Assembly: GCA_013361335.1 (NCBI GenBank)
Contig: JABFYH010000062.1
Span: 1-50,040, forward strand
Direction: 5' to 3'
DNA from: Gemmatimonadaceae bacterium
GTDB lineage: Bacteria; Gemmatimonadota; Gemmatimonadetes; Gemmatimonadales; Gemmatimonadaceae
DNA length: 50,040 nt
Part shown: positions 9,888 through 18,505 of the stretch, piece after piece
Position numbering within the stretch: position 1 is the stretch's first letter
How the letters are laid out: every line of letters begins with the position of its first letter
Program-made: the position numbers and the translations under genes
Notes under the pieces: generated by a model
The model's input: the letters and a program-made list of their open reading frames with translations, nothing else
Told to the model about the DNA's origin: nothing
The model's database searches: none

Positions 9888-10844
9888 TCAGTCCCCGTCC
9901 TCCGCGTACGCCTTGATGATGTCTCGCACGAGACGATGGCGCACGACGTCCACGTCGGTGAAGTAGTGAAAGGCGATGCCGTCGATGCCCGGCAGGATGC
10001 GCTCCACCTGCATCAACCCCGACTCCTCCCGCTTGGGGAGATCGATCTGGGTCTTGTCGCCGGTGATCACGATCTGTGAGTTCACGCCGAGGCGCGTGAG
10101 GAACATCTTCATCTGGAGCGCGGTGGCGTTCTGCGCTTCGTCGAGGATGACGAAGGCGTCGCCGAGGGTGCGGCCGCGCATGAAGGCCAGCGGCGCGATC
10201 TCGATGACGCGCGTCTCGAGCGCCTTCTGGATCCGCTCGGCCGGCATCATCTCGTCGAGCGCGTCGTAGAGCGGGCGCAGATACGGATCGACCTTCGCCT
10301 GCATGTCGCCGGGAAGGAAGCCCAGGCTCTCCCCAGCTTCGACGGCGGGACGGGCGAGGATGATCCGGCGCACGCGCTTGCGGGTGAGCGCGTCGACGGC
10401 CGCCGCCACGGCGAGATACGTCTTGCCCGTTCCCGCCGGCCCGATGCCGACGACGATGTCGTTCTCGGCGATCTTCGCGAGATACTCCGCCTGGCCGCTC
10501 GTCTTCGCCTGGATGAGCCTCCGCATCCCGGGGAGCGCGATGCGTCCGTCGCCGCCGGTGCCGTCACCGTTGCCGCCGGGGCCGTCGTCCTCGGACAGGC
10601 GCAGGACGTCGTCGGGGCTCAGCTCCATGCGCTGCCGCGCGCGCTCGACCATGCGGCGGCCGATCTCCGTGGCGCGCTCCACGAGCTCCTGCGGTCCGGT
10701 GATGGACATCGCGTCGCCGCGCAGGGCGACCTTCACGCCGCAGAGGCGCGACAGCTCCACGAGGTTGCCGTCGTTCACGCCAGCGAGGGTGAGCATGTCC
10801 GCCCCCTCCGTGGACACCCGCTGTGTCACTGAACCGTCGCTCAC
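9888..10844 (-). CDS. PhoH-like ATPase
   Basis: 318 residues from the GTG at 10844, which overlaps the aspS stop by 4 bp. An N-terminal KH-like region (LVELSRLCGVKVALRGDAM) is followed by a glycine-rich linker and the PhoH ATPase domain. That domain has Walker A VVGIGPAGTGKTYLAVAAA, then RRIILARPAVEAGESLGFLP, Walker B DAFVILDEAQNAT and SQIVITGDKTQIDLP. PhoH proteins are P-loop ATPases tied to RNA metabolism and often co-occur with ybeY, as here. One base separates its stop from the downstream HD gene. The first dozen residues (VSDGSVTQRVSTEGA) are poorly conserved, so the GTG at 10844 is chosen mainly for the overlap. Confidence 0.92.
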   Translation of the reverse strand: MSDGSVTQRVSTEGADMLTLAGVNDGNLVELSRLCGVKVALRGDAMSITGPQELVERATEIGRRMVERARQRMELSPDDVLRLSEDDGPGGNGDGTGGDGRIALPGMRRLIQAKTSGQAEYLAKIAENDIVVGIGPAGTGKTYLAVAAAVDALTRKRVRRIILARPAVEAGESLGFLPGDMQAKVDPYLRPLYDALDEMMPAERIQKALETRVIEIAPLAFMRGRTLGDAFVILDEAQNATALQMKMFLTRLGVNSQIVITGDKTQIDLPKREESGLMQVERILPGIDGIAFHYFTDVDVVRHRLVRDIIKAYAEDGD

Positions 10845-12622
10845 TCGCGCTCCACGTTGATGTGCAGCTCCGTCAGGTCCGCCGCCGGCACCGGCGAAGG
10901 CGCCCCCTCGAACAGCGCCCGTGCCGCGGTCGTCTTGGGGAAGGCGATCACGTCGCGCAGCGACGTCGCGCCCGCCAACAGCATGACGATGCGATCGAAG
11001 CCGAAGGCGATGCCGCCATGCGGCGGCGCGCCGGCACGCAGCCCCTCGAGCAGAAAGCCGAACCGTGCGCGCGCCGTCTCGTCGTCGACGCCGAGCAGCG
11101 CGAAGACGCGCGCCTGCAGGGCGGGATCGCTGATGCGGATGCTCCCGCCACCGAGCTCGGTGCCGTTGAGGACGAGATCGTACGCCAGGGCGCGCGCCTT
11201 CCAGGGCTCGGTGGCGAGCAGCGGGACGTCGTCCGGATGCGGCGCGGTGAACGGGTGGTGCACGGCGCCCAGCGCGCCCGACGCGGCATCGCGCTCGAAC
11301 ATGGGGAAGTCGGTGACCCAGACGAACGCTCTGGCATCGTCCGGAATGAGACGCATCCGCTGCGCCACGTCCTGCCGCACCCGGTCCAGCGCCGGGTTGG
11401 CAAGGCGATCCTCGCCGGCGAGGTAGAGCCCGAGCTCCCCGTCGGCCAGGCGCAGCTTCGCAGCGCGGGACTCGTCCAGCACCTTGGCCGCCGGGCCCTC
11501 CAGCGCGCCGTTCACCCGCTTGATCCGGAGCAGCCCGCGGCCGCCCGCCGACTTCACGATCGCGTCCAGCTCGTCCAACTGCTTTCTGGACAGCGCAGCG
11601 CCACCCGGCACGCGGATGCCGCGCACCCGCCCCCCCGCCTCGAGCGCCGCCGAGGTGAAGGGGAAGTCGAGGCCACGAAAGGCGTCGCTGACGTCCTCGA
11701 TCTCCATGCCGTAGCGCAGATCGGGGCGGTCGATGCCGTAGCGCTCCATCGCGTCGGCGTAGGACATCCGAGGGATCTCCGCGGGCGCGGCGCTCCCGCC
11801 CTCTTCCCACAGCGCTCGCGTGAGCCCCTCGGCCACGCGCATCACGTCCTCCTGGCCGACGAACGACGCCTCGACGTCGATCTGGGTGAACTCCGGCTGT
11901 CGGTCGGCGCGCAGGTCCTCGTCGCGGAAGCAGCGCGCGATCTGGAAGTAGCGGTCGAAGCCCGACACCATGAGCAGCTGCTTGTAGATCTGTGGCGACT
12001 GCGGCAGCGCGTAGAACTCCCCGGCATGCACGCGGCTGGGCACCAGATAGTCGCGCGCGCCCTCCGGCGTCGGCTTGGTGAGGATCGGCGTCTCGATCTC
12101 CAGGAAGCCGGCGTCGCTCAGGTAGCGGCGCGTGCGCTGCATGAGCCGATGGCGGAGGATGACGTTGTGCTGCAGCTCCTCGCGGCGCAGGTCGAGAAAG
12201 CGATGGCGGAGGCGGAGATCTTCCGCCGCCAGCTGCTCGCTCTTGCCGCGCGCGACCGGGATCGCCGGTGTGTCGGCGGGTCCGACGACGCGCAGCGTCG
12301 TGGCGCGGACCTCGACGTCGCCCGTCGCCATGTCGGGGTTGCGCATCGCCGCGGGACGCTCGGTCACCACGCCCTCGACGAGCACGACCGTCTCGGCGCC
12401 GAGCGACGCGGCGCGCGCCGCCAGCTCGCTGCCCGTGCGCGACGGGTCGAACGACACCTGCACGAGACCGGCGCGGTCGCGCAGATCGACGAAGACGAGC
12501 CCTCCCAGATCACGTGCCCGATGGACCCAGCCACCAAGGCGGACGGTCGTACCGACATGCTCGGCGCGCAGCGCGCCGCAGAGATGGGACCGATGAGTTG
12601 TGGCCAGCGCCGGTTCGGACAT
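10841..12622 (-). CDS. aspS: Aspartyl-tRNA synthetase
   Basis: 593 residues from the ATG at 12622 (MSEPALATTHRSHLCGAL), close to the usual length of the bacterial enzyme. The N-terminal OB fold includes LGGWVHRARDLGGLVFVDLR. The class II core follows: FLDLRREELQHN, FLEIETPILTKPTPEGARDY, QSPQIYKQLLMVSGFDRYFQ, CFRDEDLRADRQPEFTQID (motif 2) and IAFGFDRIVMLLAGATSLRD (motif 3). A bacterial GAD insertion lies between motifs 2 and 3. It charges tRNA-Asp in the cytoplasm. An upstream extension of about 75 residues is open in frame but has no family similarity and is not used. It is the first gene of the minus-strand series. Confidence 0.96.
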   Translation of the reverse strand: MSEPALATTHRSHLCGALRAEHVGTTVRLGGWVHRARDLGGLVFVDLRDRAGLVQVSFDPSRTGSELAARAASLGAETVVLVEGVVTERPAAMRNPDMATGDVEVRATTLRVVGPADTPAIPVARGKSEQLAAEDLRLRHRFLDLRREELQHNVILRHRLMQRTRRYLSDAGFLEIETPILTKPTPEGARDYLVPSRVHAGEFYALPQSPQIYKQLLMVSGFDRYFQIARCFRDEDLRADRQPEFTQIDVEASFVGQEDVMRVAEGLTRALWEEGGSAAPAEIPRMSYADAMERYGIDRPDLRYGMEIEDVSDAFRGLDFPFTSAALEAGGRVRGIRVPGGAALSRKQLDELDAIVKSAGGRGLLRIKRVNGALEGPAAKVLDESRAAKLRLADGELGLYLAGEDRLANPALDRVRQDVAQRMRLIPDDARAFVWVTDFPMFERDAASGALGAVHHPFTAPHPDDVPLLATEPWKARALAYDLVLNGTELGGGSIRISDPALQARVFALLGVDDETARARFGFLLEGLRAGAPPHGGIAFGFDRIVMLLAGATSLRDVIAFPKTTAARALFEGAPSPVPAADLTELHINVERE

Positions 12623-12728
12623 CACGTGCGTGAAAGGGGGAAGATCGGCGCTCGCGTAACGTCGGGTGCGCTCGGTCACAGCAACCCATAAAGCTACAGT
12701 CGAACGGGGTGTTCGGGTAGCGCCGCGG

Positions 12729-12757
12729 TTGCTTTTCGCGCCCTGATCGACTAAGCT
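12729..12757 (+). promoter_or_regulatory. Weak candidate promoter for rlmN
   Basis: TTGCTT at 12729-12734 and TAAGCT at 12752-12757, 17 bp apart, in the 236-bp gap between divergent aspS and rlmN. Each hexamer matches the sigma-70 consensus at only three positions. The gap must hold promoters for both directions; nothing else in it is recognisable. Confidence 0.2.
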
Positions 12758-12858
12758 CAAGTCCATGCGGCGCAAGATGTTCGCCGCCACTTCGGGGCTG
12801 CGGTGACGCTGAGTCCGCCGACTTGATTCCGCCGAGCGGACGTGCAAGGAGTCGCCAC

Positions 12859-13941
12859 ATGACTGACCGCGAAAACCTCCTCAACCTGACCCCGGACGAC
12901 GCCGAAGCGCGGCTCGCCGCCGTCATGAGCGAGCTCGGCCAGCCGAGCTATCGGGTCGGGCAGGTGCTGCGGCGGCTCTGGCAGCTGCCGGTCCGCTCCT
13001 TCGACGAGATCACCGAGCTCCCCGCTGCGCTGCGTGCCGAGCTCGACGCGCGATTCACTCTCCCGCGGCTCACGCTCGCGACGAGCCAGCTCTCGTCCGA
13101 CGGCACACGGAAGTTCCTCTTCCGCCTCGCCGACGGGGAAGCGATCGAGACCGTCGCGATCCCCGAGGGGAATCGCGTGACCCTCTGCATCTCCTCGCAG
13201 GCCGGGTGCGCGCTCCGCTGCGCCTTCTGCGCCACCGGGGCGATGGGCTTCTCGCGCAATCTCGAGGTGCACGAGATCGCCGGCCAGGTGCGCGAGATGC
13301 GCCTCCTGGATGAGCCCGTGAACGTGACGAACATCGTCTTCATGGGGATGGGCGAGCCGTTGATGAACTGGAAGGCCGTCTCGCCGACGCTCACCCTGCT
13401 CAACGATCCGCGCGCGCTCGGCATCGGCGCGCGGCACATCACGATCTCCACCGTCGGCGTGCTTCCGGGTATCGTCGCCCTCGGCGAGCGCCCGGAACAG
13501 TTCCGGCTCGCCCTCTCGATTCACGCGCCGACGGACGAGCTGCGCGCCGACCTGATGCCGATCAACACCAAGTACCCGCTCGCCGAGGTGATCGCGGCGG
13601 CCAAGGTGTTCGACCGGCGGGTGACCTTCGAGTACGTGATGCTCGGCGGGGTGAACGACGGCGCCGAGCACGCGCGTGCACTCGCTCAGCTCGCGCGGGA
13701 CTGCGGGGCCTTCGTCAACCTCATCCCGCTGCACCCCGGGGGCTCGCAGGGATTCCACCCGACGCCGGCCAACGAGATCGCCCGCTTCGCGCGGCTCATC
13801 CGTGAGCGTGGCGTCGAGGTCGCGATCCGGAAGAGCCGCGGGATGGACATCGCCGCCGCGTGCGGGCAGCTACGGGTCGAGCGGATGGGACGGCGGGCGC
13901 CACGTGCGCCCCAGCAGCACGGTGACGTCCAGGTAGCGTGA
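12859..13941 (+). CDS. rlmN: 23S rRNA (adenine2503-C2)-methyltransferase RlmN
   Basis: 360 residues. The ATG at 12859 has AAGGAG at 12846-12851 as ribosome site. It is a radical-SAM enzyme: the CxxxCxxC cluster motif is CALRCAFC (Cys117, 121, 124), preceded by VTLCISSQAGC and followed by FMGMGEPLMNW, ISTVGVLPGI, LALSIHAPTDELR and FEYVMLGGVND. The second catalytic cysteine is in MDIAAACGQLR. RlmN methylates A2503 in 23S rRNA and A37 in some tRNAs. The last 72 bases overlap the 3' end of the convergent LytR_C gene, because the RlmN C-terminus runs on past CGQLR (VERMGRRAPRAPQQHG...). Confidence 0.96.
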   Translation: MTDRENLLNLTPDDAEARLAAVMSELGQPSYRVGQVLRRLWQLPVRSFDEITELPAALRAELDARFTLPRLTLATSQLSSDGTRKFLFRLADGEAIETVAIPEGNRVTLCISSQAGCALRCAFCATGAMGFSRNLEVHEIAGQVREMRLLDEPVNVTNIVFMGMGEPLMNWKAVSPTLTLLNDPRALGIGARHITISTVGVLPGIVALGERPEQFRLALSIHAPTDELRADLMPINTKYPLAEVIAAAKVFDRRVTFEYVMLGGVNDGAEHARALAQLARDCGAFVNLIPLHPGGSQGFHPTPANEIARFARLIRERGVEVAIRKSRGMDIAAACGQLRVERMGRRAPRAPQQHGDVQVA

Positions 13942-14310
13942 CGAATCGGGGCGCGCCACCGCGCGCGCCGGCTGCAGCAGCTCCGCCACCGTCGACGCCC
14001 AGGCCGGGTGTCCCGACCGGTCGAGCACCAGCGTCGTGTCGAGCATCGGGGTCGTGGTGCCGAGCTCCACGACGTCGAACCCGCGATCGCGCAGGACCCG
14101 CGTCGCGCGGCGCGCGAGGCCGCGGGTCTTCGTGGTGTTGAGCACCTGCACGCGGACGCGAACGTCTGCCGGCGCGCGGGGTCCGGCGATCCCCGGGAGC
14201 GCCGCCGCGATCGGGCCGCGCACGACCTGGCGCGCGTGGAGCACCCACGTCGCCGCGCCGAGGACGAGCAGCACGAGCAGCGCGACCGCCGCCATCCGGA
14301 ATCGGCTCAC
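13870..14310 (-). CDS. LytR C-terminal-domain protein, single membrane anchor
   Basis: 146 residues from a GTG at 14310 that overlaps the yqeK-like stop by 4 bp. One N-terminal transmembrane helix (MAAVALLVLLVLGAATWVL, residues 6-24) is followed by a LytR_C domain: VRVQVLNTTKTRGLARRATR, LRDRGFDVVELGT and YLDVTVLLGRTW. The domain is found C-terminal to LCP cell-wall ligases but also alone; its ligand is unknown. It would face the periplasm. The family often follows yqeK/rsfS clusters in other bacteria, matching this position. It overlaps the 3' end of rlmN by 72 bp, tail to tail. Confidence 0.82.
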   Translation of the reverse strand: MSRFRMAAVALLVLLVLGAATWVLHARQVVRGPIAAALPGIAGPRAPADVRVRVQVLNTTKTRGLARRATRVLRDRGFDVVELGTTTPMLDTTLVLDRSGHPAWASTVAELLQPARAVARPDSSRYLDVTVLLGRTWRPPSHPLDP

Positions 14311-14852
14311 CGCACCGCGTTCCAGAGCGTGACCGCTTCGGGGTAGAGCCCCATCCCCTCGCGCAGCGCCCACTCGAGGCGGGCGCGGAGCACCTGACGA
14401 AAGGTGGCGTCGAAATCGTGCGGCACCTGCGACGCGAGGTAGGCCCGGTCGCGCCGCGAGAACTTCCGGCCCGGCTCGAGGTAGTCGGCCATGTAGAGGG
14501 CGCGGCCGAGCCGCCCCCACTCCGACGAGCCGACGGTGTGAAAGCGGACCGCGTCGAGCACCTCCTGCCGCGACTCGCCGTCGGCGACCATCCGCGCCGC
14601 TGCCGCGGGCCCGTGCAGCATCTCGATCGGGTGGCTGCTCGAGCCGCCGACCAGCGCCAGCAGCTCGTCGGGCGGGGCGTCGCGCAGCGCGTCGTGATAG
14701 AGGCCCGCGTCGTGCCAGGCGCGCGCTTCGTCGGAGGGGAGCGCGAGCGCGTCCGCCCAGTCGTCGAGCAGCGCAGTGACGCGGCCGATGTGCGCGATGC
14801 GCTTGGGAGCGACGCGCGACCACGGCGGCAGCTCCTGTTCGATCGACGTCAT
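14307..14852 (-). CDS. YqeK-like HD-domain nucleotide hydrolase
   Basis: 181 residues from the ATG at 14852, overlapping folK by 4 bp. HD-family motifs in order: RIAHIGRVTALLDDWADAL (first metal His), WHDAGLYHDALRD (HD pair), HPIEMLHGPAAAARMVADG, VLDAVRFHTVGSSEWGRLGR and LYMADYLEPGRKFSRRD. The HPIE...HG..AA and H.VG....G..LY.AD.LEPGR patterns are those of YqeK, a symmetric Ap4A hydrolase. The usual LHDIAK appears as YHDALRD, keeping the HD pair. The ATGA/GTGA overlaps on both sides put it in one transcript with folK and the LytR_C protein. Confidence 0.85.
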   Translation of the reverse strand: MTSIEQELPPWSRVAPKRIAHIGRVTALLDDWADALALPSDEARAWHDAGLYHDALRDAPPDELLALVGGSSSHPIEMLHGPAAAARMVADGESRQEVLDAVRFHTVGSSEWGRLGRALYMADYLEPGRKFSRRDRAYLASQVPHDFDATFRQVLRARLEWALREGMGLYPEAVTLWNAVR

Positions 14853-15271
14853 GCCGCGCGCCCGAGGAGACGATCCAGCTCCGCCAGCTCGCGTTGCCAG
14901 AAGTCGCGGCTCGGGAGGCCGGGGTGCGGCACACTCAGCGCGTGCGTGTGGATGGACTGCGCACCGTACCGCACGAGATCGAGGTCGAGGGTGCGCGCAC
15001 CCCAACGGGCGTGCCGCACGCGGCCGAGTCGGCGCTCGATCGCGTGCAGCTCGGCCAGCAACGCATGCGGCGCGAGCGCCGTCTGCACCGCCACCATCTG
15101 GTTCAGGTACGGGCCCTGCGCGCTCGCGCCGAAGGGGATCGTCTCCTCCACCGACGACGCAGCGAGCAGGCGCGTCGCCGGGAGCAGCGAGATCGCGGCG
15201 CGCGCGCTCGCGAGCCAGCCGTCACGCGCGCCGAGATTGGAGCCGAGCGCGATGTCGGCGCGCACGCTCAT
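14849..15271 (-). CDS. folK: 2-amino-4-hydroxy-6-hydroxymethyldihydropteridine pyrophosphokinase
   Basis: 140 residues. Starts DIALGSNLGARDGWL (family: ALGSNLG) and continues VEETIPFGASAQGPYLNQMV, RRLGRVRHARWGARTLDLDL (family: R..RWGPR.LDLDLL) and HPGLPSRDFWQREL. HPPK transfers pyrophosphate from ATP to 6-hydroxymethyl-dihydropterin in folate synthesis. It directly follows folB, overlapping it by 4 bp, giving consecutive pathway steps. At 140 residues it is slightly shorter than the usual 155-160. Confidence 0.94.
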   Translation of the reverse strand: MSVRADIALGSNLGARDGWLASARAAISLLPATRLLAASSVEETIPFGASAQGPYLNQMVAVQTALAPHALLAELHAIERRLGRVRHARWGARTLDLDLVRYGAQSIHTHALSVPHPGLPSRDFWQRELAELDRLLGRAA

Positions 15272-15627
15272 GCCCCCTGCTCCACGACCACCTCGGCGTA
15301 GGCGAGCGGACCACCGAGGGCGACGTGCGGCTTCCGCACGGCGACCCGAGCGTGCGCAGCGCCGGGCAGCGCGAGCACCCTGGTCAGGATCGCCGACCCC
15401 ACCGCCTCGAGGTAGTCGAGCGGCTCTGCCCCGACGACGTCGCGGACGATCGCGTACAGGTCGCGGTAGTCGAGCACGCCCGCCGTGCCTGGCGCGAGTC
15501 GCACGGTGAGATCGAGCTCCAGCGGCTGGGCGAGCTCGCGCTCGTGCGGCAACACTCCCACGCGGACGTGGAAGCGCATGCCGGCAAGGGTGATCGCCGT
15601 TCGCTGCACCGACGCGTCGGGCACCAC
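15268..15627 (-). CDS. folB: Dihydroneopterin aldolase
   Basis: 119 residues from a GTG at 15627 that shares one base with the preceding stop. Family motifs: MRFHVRVGVLPHERELAQPL (family: G..GV...E....Q.), LDLTVRLA, LDYRDLYAIVRDVV and LDYLEAVGSAILTRVLA (catalytic region with the conserved Glu), then ARVAVRKPHVALGG. It converts 7,8-dihydroneopterin to 6-hydroxymethyl-dihydropterin, the substrate of FolK encoded next. GTG at 15624 or the ATG of MRFHVRVG are alternative starts; the latter would remove 16 residues. Confidence 0.93.
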   Translation of the reverse strand: MVPDASVQRTAITLAGMRFHVRVGVLPHERELAQPLELDLTVRLAPGTAGVLDYRDLYAIVRDVVGAEPLDYLEAVGSAILTRVLALPGAAHARVAVRKPHVALGGPLAYAEVVVEQGA

Positions 15628-17705
15628 TACCCCACGCTCGTGATGCGGCGGGTGAGCTCGTTCAGGTAGTTGGCCACCCCGCGCAGCTCGTGCGTGGCGC
15701 CCTCGAGCTCACGGAGGGCGTTCGCCTGATCGCGCGCACTCTGGGTCACCTGCTCCGCGCCGACGCGGTTGCGGCCGGCGATGGTGGCGATGCGCCGGAC
15801 CCGGTCGCTCAGGCCGGCGAAGGCGAGCTCCTGCTCGCGCGAGGTGACCGCGATGCGCTGCGCGCCCGTCGCCGCGCTGGCCGTCGCGTCGACGATCAGG
15901 TCCAGCGCCGCTCGCGCCTGCTCGGACAGCGCTTCGACGTCCTGCACGATCGTCTCGCCGCGCGACATCTGGAAGGCGACGCGGCGCATCTGCTCCTCGA
16001 ACGCGCCGACGATCTCCCCAGCCTCGTCCGACGCCCGCGCGCTCTGCTCGGCGAGCTTGCGCACCTCGTCTGCCACGACGGCGAACCCCGCCCCGTGCTC
16101 GCCGGCGCGTGCCGCCTCGATCGCGGCGTTCAGCGCGAGCAGATTGGTCTGGTCGGCGAGCTCGCGGATGACGGCGATGAACTCGGTGATGCGCTGCACC
16201 GTCTGCGACAGCCCCTGGATCTGGCTGCCGCTCTCGCCCACGAAGGTCTTGGCACCGACCAGCCGCTCGATGGCGGTGGCGATCGTGTGCCGGTGCTCGG
16301 CCGCGATCTCGGTGGCGCGCTGGCTCTGCGCGGCGGCCGCGCTGCCGTCGGCCACCACGTTCTGGGTGGCGGCGTGCAGCGTCTGGGTCACCTCGAGCGA
16401 GCGGTTGACCTGCTCGCCCTCCTCGGCGATCCCGCGGCTGATGTCGCCGATGGTGCGCGCGACCGACTCGCCGCCGCCCCGCAGCGCGCGGGCGGAGGCG
16501 GTCAGGGTCTCGAGCTGCGAGCTGACCCGCGTCATCGCCTCGAGCAGCGGCCGCCGCAGGTCGTGGATGTGCAGCGTCGTCGCGAGCTGGTTGGCGAAGC
16601 GCCGGATGAGGGCGATCTCCTTGTCGCGGTAGGTGTCCGGCTTGTGATGCTCGAGCTCGAGCATGCCGACGGTGCGATCGCCGAAGCGCAGGGGCATCAC
16701 GATGATGCTGCGCGTCGTCGACACGCCGGGCGCCATGCGCTCGTCGCGCAGCGCGTCGGTCACGGCGACGGTGTCGCCCGAGCGCATGGCCTCCTCGCGC
16801 AGGGCGCCGAGCGAGTCGTCGAGGGGCTGCGGCTCGGCCAGATAGCCGGCGTCGCCATGCCAGACCATGCGCAGCGTGTCCTCGTCGAGCCGCGAGATCC
16901 GGAACGACTGCCAGTCGACCAGCCGGTGGGCGAGGAGCTGGATCCGCCGGAAGGCATCGGCGATGTCGACGTCGGACGAGACCACGTGCTCCATGGCGAG
17001 GATCTTGTTCAGCTCCTCCGCGCTGATCGACTCCTCGAGGATCCGCTTCAGGAGGAGCCCCGCGCCGAGCATCACCACGGCCACCACCGCCCACCCGACG
17101 GGCCGGATGTTGGCGACGGTGAGCAGGATCGTGGCGACGGCGATCGCGCCGGCCCCGAAGGCGATCACCTCGTACCGCAGGATGAGCGATCGCTCCTCCT
17201 CGAGCAGCTTGTTGCGCAGCAGGAGGGTGAAATAGAGGAGGAGACGGCTCAGCAGGAAGTACGCGAGCAGGAACATCGCCAGCGCCGGCAGCGTCTCGGT
17301 GCTCAGGGTCGCGTCGTCGCCGCTCAGGGCCACCACGCCCCAGGCGTAGATGCCGTACGAGGCGATCAGCACGACGACCTCGCGGCCGGCATTGATCATG
17401 GCCGCCTGCATCCCTTTGCGAAGCAGCAGTCCGTCGGCGAGGGCGATGCCGAGCCAGAGCGCGAGGGCGGTCGCCGGTGCGCCGACGGTGAGCGCCCCCG
17501 CGAGCGCCGGCACGCCGAGCATGTTGAGCGCGCCGTACTTGGTGAGCGGGATCTGCTGGAGCCGCAGCGTCGTGACGGCGGCGAAGAGGACGAGGATGGC
17601 CAGGCCGCGCGAGGTCCACCCGTGGTCGACGACGAGCGCGGCGACGAGCAGCGCGAGACCGAGGGCTCCGACAGCGCGCGCGTACGCCGCGAGGAACGCG
17701 CGCAT
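15627..17705 (-). CDS. Membrane-anchored GAF plus methyl-accepting-type signalling protein
   Basis: 692 residues. Residues 1-225 hold about seven or eight hydrophobic helices (for example [15 protein letters not shown] and [18 protein letters not shown]). A GAF-like domain spans about 245-385 ([34 protein letters not shown]). Residues 395-692 are a long coiled coil with the chemoreceptor tip [20 protein letters not shown] and [17 protein letters not shown]. No HAMP domain and no periplasmic sensor domain are visible, so input would come from the membrane or the GAF. No che genes lie nearby. The ATG at 17705 shares one base with the trpA stop (TGATG). A real chemotaxis role versus another output is open. 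Confidence 0.88.
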   Translation of the reverse strand: MRAFLAAYARAVGALGLALLVAALVVDHGWTSRGLAILVLFAAVTTLRLQQIPLTKYGALNMLGVPALAGALTVGAPATALALWLGIALADGLLLRKGMQAAMINAGREVVVLIASYGIYAWGVVALSGDDATLSTETLPALAMFLLAYFLLSRLLLYFTLLLRNKLLEEERSLILRYEVIAFGAGAIAVATILLTVANIRPVGWAVVAVVMLGAGLLLKRILEESISAEELNKILAMEHVVSSDVDIADAFRRIQLLAHRLVDWQSFRISRLDEDTLRMVWHGDAGYLAEPQPLDDSLGALREEAMRSGDTVAVTDALRDERMAPGVSTTRSIIVMPLRFGDRTVGMLELEHHKPDTYRDKEIALIRRFANQLATTLHIHDLRRPLLEAMTRVSSQLETLTASARALRGGGESVARTIGDISRGIAEEGEQVNRSLEVTQTLHAATQNVVADGSAAAAQSQRATEIAAEHRHTIATAIERLVGAKTFVGESGSQIQGLSQTVQRITEFIAVIRELADQTNLLALNAAIEAARAGEHGAGFAVVADEVRKLAEQSARASDEAGEIVGAFEEQMRRVAFQMSRGETIVQDVEALSEQARAALDLIVDATASAATGAQRIAVTSREQELAFAGLSDRVRRIATIAGRNRVGAEQVTQSARDQANALRELEGATHELRGVANYLNELTRRITSVG

Positions 17706-18505
17706 CAGGCGTCGTCGATGGCGTGCCGCAGCGACGCGGCGAGACGGAGCGCGGCGTCGACGCTCTCGTCGGCGGCACGCACGATCGCGCTCCCGACGAC
17801 CACGCCGTCCGCCAACGTCGCCACGGCCCGCGCCTGCTCGGGCTTCGAGATCCCGAAGCCGATGCACAGCGGGAGGCTCGTGGCCGCGCGGAGCCTCGCC
17901 GCGGTGGCAGGCAGCTCGGCGGGCAGCTCGGCGCGCTCCCCAGTGACGCCGAGTCGGCTGATCAGATAGACGAAGCCGCTGCCGGTGCGGGCGATCTCCG
18001 CCATCCGCGCGGCCGGCGTGGTGGGCGCCACGAGCCGGATGAACGCCAGCGGGCTGCGCGCGAACCACGCCTCGCGCTCCGGATCGGCGCCGAGAGGGAG
18101 ATCGGTCACCAGCACGCCGTGGGCGCCGGCATCGGCGGCGCGGCGGAGAGCGTCGTCGCCGCCGCGCAGCAGAGGATTGAGGTAGCTGAAGAGCACGACG
18201 GGAATGGTGAGCCCGGCATCCGAGATAATCTCCAGCACCTGATCGAGGCGCGTCCCCTGCTCGAGCGCTCGCTGCGAGCTCGCCTGGATCACGGCGCCGT
18301 CGGCGAGGGGATCGGAGAAGGGCACGCCCACCTCGACGACGTCGGCGCCCGCCTGCTCGAGGCCTTGCAGGAGCGCCACGCTCCGTGCGCGATCGGGATG
18401 CCCCGCCGTCACGTAGGGGACGAACGCGCGCCGTCCCTCCTCTTTGAGCCGCGCGAAGCGCAGCGCGATCGCGTCAGAGGAAATAATCGCCGACCCTGAT
18501 GCCAT
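17705..18505 (-). CDS. trpA: Tryptophan synthase alpha chain
   Basis: 266 residues from the ATG at 18505. Motifs: [31 protein letters not shown] with catalytic Glu58 and Asp69, [56 protein letters not shown] and GVVVGSAIV. It cleaves indole-3-glycerol phosphate to indole, which is channelled to TrpB. It starts inside the 3' end of the HD-GYP gene (32-bp overlap). It is separated from trpB by two signalling genes, an unusual order. A longer frame continues upstream inside the HD-GYP gene but has no TrpA similarity. Confidence 0.96.
   Translation of the reverse strand: MASGSAIISSDAIALRFARLKEEGRRAFVPYVTAGHPDRARSVALLQGLEQAGADVVEVGVPFSDPLADGAVIQASSQRALEQGTRLDQVLEIISDAGLTIPVVLFSYLNPLLRGGDDALRRAADAGAHGVLVTDLPLGADPEREAWFARSPLAFIRLVAPTTPAARMAEIARTGSGFVYLISRLGVTGERAELPAELPATAARLRAATSLPLCIGFGISKPEQARAVATLADGVVVGSAIVRAADESVDAALRLAASLRHAIDDA

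Noticed and set aside
12623..12847. N-terminal extension of AspRS to 12847
   Set aside because: The added residues lie before the conserved OB-fold start, cross into the rlmN 5' region and match nothing in the family.
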